Positions 7,552 through 11,819 of a stretch of DNA of 11,819 nucleotides are shown here, in pieces. Made by a program: the position numbers and the translations under genes. The notes beneath the pieces were generated by a model. That model saw nothing but the letters and a program-made list of their open reading frames with translations, searched no databases and was not told the DNA's origin. Source of the stretch: Methanobacterium sp. (GTDB taxonomy: Archaea > Methanobacteriota > Methanobacteria > Methanobacteriales > Methanobacteriaceae); the NCBI GenBank assembly GCA_009712615.1, contig WASR01000240.1, positions 1-11,819 of the forward strand. The letters run 5' to 3'. Numbering within the stretch: position 1 is the first letter of the stretch; every line of letters begins with the position of its first letter.

Positions 7552-7615
7552 TAGGATCAAATCATATCTGAGTCCAATACGTGAAACCCACCATATAACA
7601 AAAATTAGTAACTGT

Positions 7616-7632
7616 AAAATAAAAAAAATATT
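7616..7632 (-). terminator. T-rich hypC terminator
   Basis: Just past the hypC stop the minus strand reads ATATTTTTTTTATTTTAC, with eight consecutive T (7628-7621) and then four more. This is the kind of U-rich tract that ends archaeal transcripts. Confidence 0.55.
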
Positions 7633-7638
7633 GATTAT

Positions 7639-7887
7639 TTAGTTGTTGTTCCTTTCTTTGTCTTCTTCATCTAGAGCTTCTAAAAGCAGATCCCATGCTT
7701 CGAGTGACTCTTTAGCTTCCTGTTCTGATAAAACTTCTATGGCGTATCCCGAGTGAACAAGAACATGTGTACCTATTTCTTGATCTCCAACTAAATCCAA
7801 TTTGGCACTCTGTTTAACTCCGCCAAAATCAACTGTAGCCACGTTATCTGTGATATCTACAATCCTTGCTGGTGCTGCAATACACAT
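7639..7887 (-). CDS. hypC: HypC/HupF-family hydrogenase maturation chaperone
   Basis: HypC helps assemble the Fe(CN)2CO centre of [NiFe] hydrogenases: with HypD it carries the iron ligand intermediate and hands it to the large-subunit precursor. The 82-residue protein begins MCIAAPARI, with the essential Cys2 exposed once Met1 is removed, and keeps the family core IGTHVLVHSGYAIEVL at about 38-53 followed by a charged helical tail. Length is normal. A strong GGAGGAGAT ribosome site precedes the ATG at 7887. It is a single gene here with no hypD, hypE or hydrogenase subunit in view, which is common in methanogens where hyp genes are scattered. It is divergent from the flavoprotein/FmdE pair, and a T-rich terminator follows it. 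Confidence 0.93.
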   Translation of the reverse strand: MCIAAPARIVDITDNVATVDFGGVKQSAKLDLVGDQEIGTHVLVHSGYAIEVLSEQEAKESLEAWDLLLEALDEEDKERNNN

Positions 7888-7960
7888 ACCTATCTCCTCC
7901 TCAAATAAAATTTATTTAATGTGTTCCGTTCCCAAATCCAAATAAGTTTAAGAACGCTGC

Positions 7961-8002
7961 ACTATACTATAATCATTAAGATTTCAGTTACTGTAATATA
8001 GT
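7961..8002. promoter_or_regulatory. dyads in the hypC/flavoprotein divergent promoter region
   Basis: The 152-nt divergent gap contains CAGTTACTG at 7985-7993, symmetrical about a central T, within a longer near-palindrome at 7982-7996. Outside it, ACTATACTA (7961-7969) and TAATATAGT (7994-8002) pair with one mismatch. TATA-like stretches lie in the same place (TAATATAG at 7994-8001 for the plus-strand gene). A shared regulator site is possible but not shown; the AT-rich background makes chance dyads common. Confidence 0.3.
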
Positions 8003-8039
8003 TTTTTTACCTTATAAACTATTCTGGAGGAAAGAAGTT

Positions 8040-9338
8040 ATGAAGCTGGTTGTAATCGGTGGGGGATCTGCAGGAAGAACAGCATCAATCGAAGCTGCAG
8101 AACTCGGAGCAGAGGTAACATTAATAGAAACAAACAAAATAGGTGGAAAATGCCTTAACCAAGGATGTATGGTTGTTTGTGGATTAAATGATGTTGTGAA
8201 ACATGTTCAGGCCAATCAAAGATTTAAAGAATTTGGCATCGCAGATTCAAACCCCAATATAAACTTTGAAAAGGTTGCAGAAGGAATAAAAAATACAACA
8301 ACTAAAATAAGGGGGATTTTGACCCATGAAACAGAGAAGGCAGGAGTAAACATTGTAATGGGAACTGCTAAGATTGAAGATGGCTACGTCAGGGTCAATG
8401 AAACAGATTACCCCTACGATAAATTGATTGTAGCAACAGGTTCCTATCCATTTATTCCAAATCTTAAGGGGAAAGAATATGCCAAAACCTACAAGGAAAT
8501 GCTGGACTACACCGCAGTGCCGGAAAATCTCATAGTGGTCGGCAGTGGCACCATAGCAACAGAAATTGCAGGTATATTCTCAGGATTAGGTTCAAATGTT
8601 CACATGCTCTGCAGGGGAACCTTCCTCAAAGAAGTTGATGAAGACATAAGAAATTACATCGCAGACATCCTGATTAAGGACGTTGAAATACATGAACATG
8701 TTGATGTGGAGGAGATCCATGAAGATGGTGTCTCAACCAACAATGGTGAGTTTAAAGGCGATGTATTCCTTGCTGTTGGAATGATACCCAACTCCCAAGC
8801 AGTCAGTGAACTGGTTGATACAGGAAAAAAGGGTGAAATAATCGTGAACCAAAGGATGGAAACCAGCCATGAAAATATCTACGCTGCAGGCGATGTAGTG
8901 GGCGGAATTGGAACCACTCCTGTGGCAAGGATGGAAGGAATTGTTGCAGCTAGAAATGCCTGTGGAATCGCAGCAGAAGTAGATTACAGATTTATACCAT
9001 CATCAATAACACTCCGCCACGATGTTAGTTATATTAACACTGGCGAAGAGGGTGTTGAGGCACATATACCTGGATCTGGTGGGCCTGGCGCGTTTTGGGA
9101 TGTTCTTAATCGTGAAACAGGCATGAGTAAGATGAGTGTTGATCTGGAAACTGGTGAAATTAAAAGCATCTCATCCATATCTCCTTCAGCAAGAACAGTG
9201 CTGGCCTACATGTCCAAGTTCATGAGGGATGGATCTAAAACACAGGATTTTGAGAATTTTGTTGAAACACACCCATCAACAGATGCAGTTTACAAGTTAA
9301 CAAGATTTTTCGCAGGACATGAAGAGGAGGGTAAATAA
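8040..9338 (+). CDS. FAD-dependent pyridine nucleotide-disulfide oxidoreductase family protein
   Basis: The 432 residues follow the dihydrolipoamide dehydrogenase/glutathione reductase fold: FAD-binding GGGSAG at 7-12, redox pair Cys38/Cys43 in GGKCLNQGC, VATGS at 131-135, an NAD(P)-binding VVGSGTIATE at 166-175, the second FAD motif IYAAGDV at 280-286, and a dimerisation domain from about 320. It therefore probably passes electrons between NAD(P)H and a thiol or disulfide partner through FAD. Two features are unusual. A third cysteine, Cys47, sits four residues after the pair where classic members have a different sequence (often PSK). The C-terminal HPSTDA around His411 departs from the HPTLSE of lipoamide dehydrogenase. 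It is somewhat shorter than that enzyme. The substrate is unknown. A GGAGG ribosome site lies 9 nt before the ATG. It is clearly cotranscribed with the FmdE-family gene 2 nt downstream, and no lipoate enzyme genes are nearby. Confidence 0.88.
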   Translation: MKLVVIGGGSAGRTASIEAAELGAEVTLIETNKIGGKCLNQGCMVVCGLNDVVKHVQANQRFKEFGIADSNPNINFEKVAEGIKNTTTKIRGILTHETEKAGVNIVMGTAKIEDGYVRVNETDYPYDKLIVATGSYPFIPNLKGKEYAKTYKEMLDYTAVPENLIVVGSGTIATEIAGIFSGLGSNVHMLCRGTFLKEVDEDIRNYIADILIKDVEIHEHVDVEEIHEDGVSTNNGEFKGDVFLAVGMIPNSQAVSELVDTGKKGEIIVNQRMETSHENIYAAGDVVGGIGTTPVARMEGIVAARNACGIAAEVDYRFIPSSITLRHDVSYINTGEEGVEAHIPGSGGPGAFWDVLNRETGMSKMSVDLETGEIKSISSISPSARTVLAYMSKFMRDGSKTQDFENFVETHPSTDAVYKLTRFFAGHEEEGK

Positions 9339-9340
9339 AA

Positions 9341-9964
9341 ATGAAGAAGATCGTAGATGAAGGAAATAATGTTCCAATTAAAACATTCAAGGAAGTTACA
9401 GAGTTTCATGGACATGTGTGTCCAGGTTCGGCAATAGGATACAAAGCAGCTGAAGCAGGTTTAAATGAGCTTGAATCATCAGCCTCTTCCGATGAAGAGA
9501 TCGTAGCAATTGTTGAAAATGACAGCTGCGCAGTCGATGCAATACAGGTTGTTACAGGCTGCACATTTGGAAAGGGAAATTTAATATTTCTAGACCATGG
9601 AAAACAGGTTTACACATTTTACAACAGACAAAGCAAAGATGGTGTGAGAGTTGCACTTAAGGATTCCTTCAGTGTGGATCTCCTGGCACCAAAATTAAAC
9701 CAGTTAAGGGCAAAGGTTCATGCTGGAAATGCCACAGACCCTGAAAAGGAAGATCTAAAGAACATGGTCCATGATGTTGCAAACGAAATACTGGAAATAC
9801 CCTACAAAAACATGTTCGAAGTTGAACATGTTAAGATGGAAGCACCCTCCAAGGCCAAACTTTTCAAATCTGTTAAATGTTCCAAATGTGGTGAAATGGT
9901 TTCAGAAAACAGAACAGAAATATTAAACGGCGAAGTTGTATGTATACCCTGTTTCAAAGATTAG
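9341..9964 (+). CDS. FmdE-family protein with C-terminal zinc ribbon
   Basis: The 207-residue protein has an FmdE-type N-terminal domain and a small zinc ribbon. The domain is marked by FHGHVCPGSAIGY at 22-34 (His23, His25, Cys27), NDSCAVDAIQ at 60-69 (Cys63) and TGCTFGKGN at 72-80 (Cys74), residues that could bind a metal. The ribbon is CSKC at 180-183 and CIPC at 201-204. The family is named after a protein copurified with or encoded beside formylmethanofuran dehydrogenase, but many members sit elsewhere and have no proven role. No other fmd or fwd gene is in this window, so a dehydrogenase subunit role is not supported by context. Its ribosome site GAGGAGGG lies in the last codons of the flavoprotein gene and the gap is 2 nt, implying a shared function, perhaps a thiol- or metal-based redox step. 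A terminator-like dyad follows. Confidence 0.88.
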   Translation: MKKIVDEGNNVPIKTFKEVTEFHGHVCPGSAIGYKAAEAGLNELESSASSDEEIVAIVENDSCAVDAIQVVTGCTFGKGNLIFLDHGKQVYTFYNRQSKDGVRVALKDSFSVDLLAPKLNQLRAKVHAGNATDPEKEDLKNMVHDVANEILEIPYKNMFEVEHVKMEAPSKAKLFKSVKCSKCGEMVSENRTEILNGEVVCIPCFKD

Positions 9965-9978
9965 AAACTGATAAAAAA

Positions 9979-10009
9979 AGTTAAATTAATCATCTTTACA
10001 TGGATGATT
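9979..10009 (-). terminator. hairpin and T run between convergent genes
   Basis: A perfect 7-bp dyad, AATCATC (9988-9994) and GATGATT (10003-10009), with an 8-nt loop, lies between the FmdE-family gene and the small membrane-protein gene. On the minus strand it is followed by TTAATTTAACTTTTTTTATC, so it best serves the minus-strand genes. No T run follows on the plus strand. Confidence 0.5.
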
Positions 10010-10032
10010 CCAGTGTTTAACCCTATTTGGAG

Positions 10033-10230
10033 TTAATATCTCCTTCTTTTTATGAACAAGAAATAAATAACTGCAGCAATTAGAAGTAAAACTATTATTC
10101 CCAGTCCAAAAAGACCAAAAAATCCAATTAATCCCAGTTTCCCAAGAAATCCAATTTTTCCCACGGATGCTGCCTTCCCAACTGATCCTACTTTTGCAAC
10201 TCCCATTCCCTTAAGCATAGGTACCATCAT
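10033..10230 (-). CDS. small membrane protein with glycine-every-third-residue repeat
   Basis: I do not recognise this 65-residue protein. Residues 12-44 follow a three-residue period with Gly at 15, 18, 24, 27, 30, 33, 36, 39 and 42 (Ala at 12 and 21). Lysines occur exactly every six residues at 7, 13, 19, 25 and 31. From about 32 the lysines are replaced by hydrophobic residues and the protein runs into a membrane segment (about 43-60), ending in a basic KRRRY tail. This suggests a peptide anchored in the membrane with the basic tail inside. A good AAGGGTG ribosome site lies 7 nt before the ATG. It is 27 nt after another tiny membrane-protein gene and is followed by a terminator-like dyad, all of which support a real gene. 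Function is unknown; signalling, membrane structure or an antimicrobial-like activity are all unproven options. Confidence 0.75.
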   Translation of the reverse strand: MMVPMLKGMGVAKVGSVGKAASVGKIGFLGKLGLIGFFGLFGLGIIVLLLIAAVIYFLFIKRRRY

Positions 10231-10257
10231 TATTAAACACCCTTAAAATAGATTGTT

Positions 10258-10440
10258 TTAACGCATGTACTTATCATAATGCATTCTCCCAATGTTGAAT
10301 GTTATCACTCCTCCCAGAGCTGCTAATCGTTGCCATAGCTCAAGTGGTGCTACTATTAGGAAATATAGTAAAGCTATGCCCACTGCACTGTGTGTTGCAA
10401 TGTTCTTCCAATCCTTCAAGTAATCCAATATCCTACTCAT
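10258..10440 (-). CDS. small two-helix membrane protein of unknown function
   Basis: The 60-residue protein begins MSRILDYLKDWKN, then has a hydrophobic segment at about 18-33 (VGIALLYFLIVAPLEL) and a second weaker one at about 37-51 (LAALGGVITFNIG), ending in a charged HYDKYMR tail. The ATG at 10440 is preferred over the GTG at 10449 because GGTGA at 10450-10446 lies 5 nt before it and would overlap the alternative start. A TATA element lies upstream at 10488-10481. It is first of a two-gene unit with the glycine-repeat protein. I do not recognise a family. Confidence 0.7.
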   Translation of the reverse strand: MSRILDYLKDWKNIATHSAVGIALLYFLIVAPLELWQRLAALGGVITFNIGRMHYDKYMR

Positions 10441-10480
10441 AAATATCACCTTTTAAATTCAAAGTTTTCTTAATAATTAA

Positions 10481-10488
10481 AATATAAA
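10481..10488 (-). promoter_or_regulatory. TATA box for the two small membrane-protein genes
   Basis: TTTATATT on the minus strand (10488-10481) predicts a transcription start about 25 nt downstream, near 10459, giving a leader of about 20 nt that includes the GGTGA ribosome site. This would make the two small genes independent of the glycosyltransferase gene, although read-through from it cannot be excluded since no clear terminator is visible at 10450-10570. Confidence 0.45.
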
Positions 10489-10570
10489 TCCAAGTGAAAG
10501 AATTTAAATTTATTTAGTTATAAAGTTGTTATACTCATTTTTTTAGTTAATCTGCTTTTGAAGAAGCTGG

Positions 10571-11614
10571 TCAACCTGCACGTTTGCTGATGATGCCTGC
10601 AATCTTGTCTGATGACTCAAGTACATCCCTTCCATATTCCATTGCTGTTTGTTTCATTGTAGACATGTTTAAAAATGCTTCTTCAATCACCTGGTCTAAA
10701 TTTTCAAGTTCACTCTCAAGCACCGCTCCCTCAAAAACCGCCGCCAGATTGTGGTAACGTCCATATTTAACTCCCAACAGGGCAACTACAGGAATGCCCC
10801 ACGCCATTGCCTCGTGTATCATCATCCCATCATCTGTCACAACTGCAATATCAACCACCTTGTAAAGATCCTTGATCCAGTCGATGTAGCCCAGATTTAT
10901 CAGGTTGGGGTTTTCAAGGTAGCTTTCGTACTCATCTTCCAGTGGATGGCCCACCACAACGAGGTTCGGTTTCAAATTTTTATCTCCAAGCTTTGAAGCT
11001 GCCTTGGCCATTTTCTCAAATAGTGTTGAACCAGATGATAGTAGTATGGTCGGCAGATTTTCATCAAAATTATCTGGAAGGTTTTTGAGTGCATTTTCCC
11101 TGTCACCCACCACAATATCAGGACTCACAGGGGAGTATGCCTTGTGTATTGTTTCATTGTTTAAATCCATCTGGAAAAGGTTGGACTCTGGTAGCACGAC
11201 AGTTGTGGTTATCTTGGTACATACCTTTGCATCTGCAGGTGTTATTAAAACTCCGACAGACGGTACCTTGGCAATCTTTGCACCCAGACAACCTACAACA
11301 GCACCTCCACCAATTACTCCCACAACCACATCTGGTTTAATTTTTCTGCATAGGTTGGCTGTTTTAATTGCCGCTTTCATTGTTTTAAACCCTGCATTAA
11401 TCAGGGTTTTTTTGGTGGCTGCATGTCCACCTGCCTGTGGAATGCTTGTTTTGTGCCATTCAATTCCATGTTTTTTAAATAGTAAACCTGGTGCAGTTGG
11501 ATCCAGTGCAAATTCACACTGGAAACCGTATTTCTCCAGTGCCTTTGCAATATTTAGTGCTGTTACAGCATCTCCTCCAATTCCCCTTCCTGTAACCACG
11601 AACAACGCTTTCAT
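10571..11614 (-). CDS. MurG-like GT-B glycosyltransferase
   Basis: The 347-residue protein has the two Rossmann domains of GT-B enzymes of the MurG/GT28 type. The N-terminal domain starts with a glycine-rich loop (VVTGRGIGGDAVTALNIAK, 6-24) and has KPDVVVGVIGGGAVVG at 93-108. The C-terminal domain has LLSSGST at 191-197 and the donor-site region DDGMMIHEAMAWGIPVVAL at 261-279, followed by HNLAAVFEGAV (288-298), which resembles the MurG segment closing over the UDP-sugar. It probably transfers a nucleotide-activated sugar to a lipid- or protein-linked acceptor at the inner face of the membrane. In Methanobacteriales a role in pseudomurein or surface glycan synthesis is attractive but inferred. 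The ATG at 11614 has a clear AGGAGAT ribosome site. No other cell-wall gene is in view. Confidence 0.8.
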   Translation of the reverse strand: MKALFVVTGRGIGGDAVTALNIAKALEKYGFQCEFALDPTAPGLLFKKHGIEWHKTSIPQAGGHAATKKTLINAGFKTMKAAIKTANLCRKIKPDVVVGVIGGGAVVGCLGAKIAKVPSVGVLITPADAKVCTKITTTVVLPESNLFQMDLNNETIHKAYSPVSPDIVVGDRENALKNLPDNFDENLPTILLSSGSTLFEKMAKAASKLGDKNLKPNLVVVGHPLEDEYESYLENPNLINLGYIDWIKDLYKVVDIAVVTDDGMMIHEAMAWGIPVVALLGVKYGRYHNLAAVFEGAVLESELENLDQVIEEAFLNMSTMKQTAMEYGRDVLESSDKIAGIISKRAG

Positions 11615-11696
11615 ATAAATCTCCTTGATAAAATGTTAATTTGAATCTCAATTAAACCTATTAATGGGGTTAATCTGTTTTTAAAACCAGTACAAA

Positions 11697-11704
11697 TTTT
11701 TATA
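11697..11704 (-). promoter_or_regulatory. TATA box for the glycosyltransferase gene
   Basis: TATAAAAA on the minus strand (11704-11697) predicts a transcription start near 11675 and a leader of about 60 nt. In that leader, ATTAAACC (11651-11658) and GGGGTTAAT (11666-11674) form an imperfect dyad that could be an RNA hairpin. Confidence 0.4.
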
Positions 11705-11706
11705 TT

Positions 11707-11818
11707 TTAAATATTACCATCCCAATTTTCATTAAATTTCCAGTTCTTATTTGGTTCATATCTTTCAATCTGATCCTTTATAATTGTTTAGAGTATCTGG
11801 ATAGGTAAGACTATAATA
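11707..11818 (-). pseudogene. possible frame-broken end of a minus-strand gene
   Basis: The minus strand from the window edge reads YYSLTYPDTLNNYKGSD and stops at 11767-11765. The neighbouring frame, open from a stop near 11787, reads TIIKDQIERYEPNKNWKFN and on to ENWDGNI with a stop at 11709-11707. Both look protein-like and they overlap around the shared AT-rich segment. This could be one gene interrupted by a frameshift, an intact gene that simply ends at 11765, or chance. The stretch is too short to name a product. Confidence 0.2.
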
Positions 11819-11819
11819 T

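Noticed and set aside
7509..7553. Plus-strand mini-ORF MVSNSPFSDIMFSE after trpY
   Set aside because: Only 14 codons, placed on the two stems; the purine-rich AAGGA upstream is not enough to call a gene.
7531..7638. In-frame, stop-free continuation of hypC for 35 codons past its TAA
   Set aside because: It is AT-driven (many Phe, Ile and Leu codons), has no start codon or ribosome site, and HypC is already full length. Read-through is not supported.
11004..11618. Plus-strand open frame opposite the glycosyltransferase
   Set aside because: The opposite strand has a clear GT-B protein with a good ribosome site; this frame shows no recognisable domain.

Overview
The window looks like chromosome from a mesophilic methanogenic archaeon of the order Methanobacteriales, most likely Methanobacterium or a close relative. 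The evidence is an AT-rich background, archaeal TATA-type promoters with GGTGA or GGAGG ribosome sites, a complete trpEGCFBAD operon divergent from a TrpY-type regulator over TGTACA boxes (the arrangement described in Methanothermobacter), an FmdE-family protein, and a HypC hydrogenase chaperone. The genus is an inference. No rRNA, tRNA, transposase or CRISPR array was seen.

Positions 168-6830 (minus strand) carry all seven tryptophan genes in the order trpE, trpG, trpC, trpF, trpB, trpA, trpD. They are tightly packed: there are ATGA stop/start overlaps at trpG/trpC, trpC/trpF and trpB/trpA, and the trpD ribosome site overlaps the trpA stop. Only trpF/trpB has a real gap (83 nt). Together they convert chorismate to tryptophan. 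TrpE keeps the LLES motif associated with tryptophan feedback inhibition. The seven enzymes contain only two tryptophan residues in about 2,180. The operon ends in a T-rich tract next to a perfect 8-bp dyad. A start codon for another minus-strand gene probably sits at positions 1-3.

Positions 6841-6982 form the divergent control region. It holds two opposed TATA boxes, four exact TGTACA sites and one CGTACA site. One exact site sits at each predicted transcription start. trpY follows on the plus strand (6983-7486). The trpE start is odd: the good ribosome site points to an out-of-frame ATG that opens a 22-codon overlapping reading frame.

Positions 7639-9964 hold hypC (minus strand) and, divergent from it, a plus-strand pair. 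The pair is a flavin-dependent disulfide-reductase-like protein with an unusual CxxxxCxxxC site, followed two bases later by an FmdE-family protein with a C-terminal zinc ribbon. This two-gene unit is the best candidate for an uncharacterised redox system here.

Positions 10033-11614 (minus strand) carry a MurG-like GT-B glycosyltransferase and then two tiny membrane-protein genes. The second small protein has glycine at nearly every third residue and lysine at every sixth. The right edge (11615-11819) holds the glycosyltransferase promoter and possibly the end of a degraded minus-strand gene.
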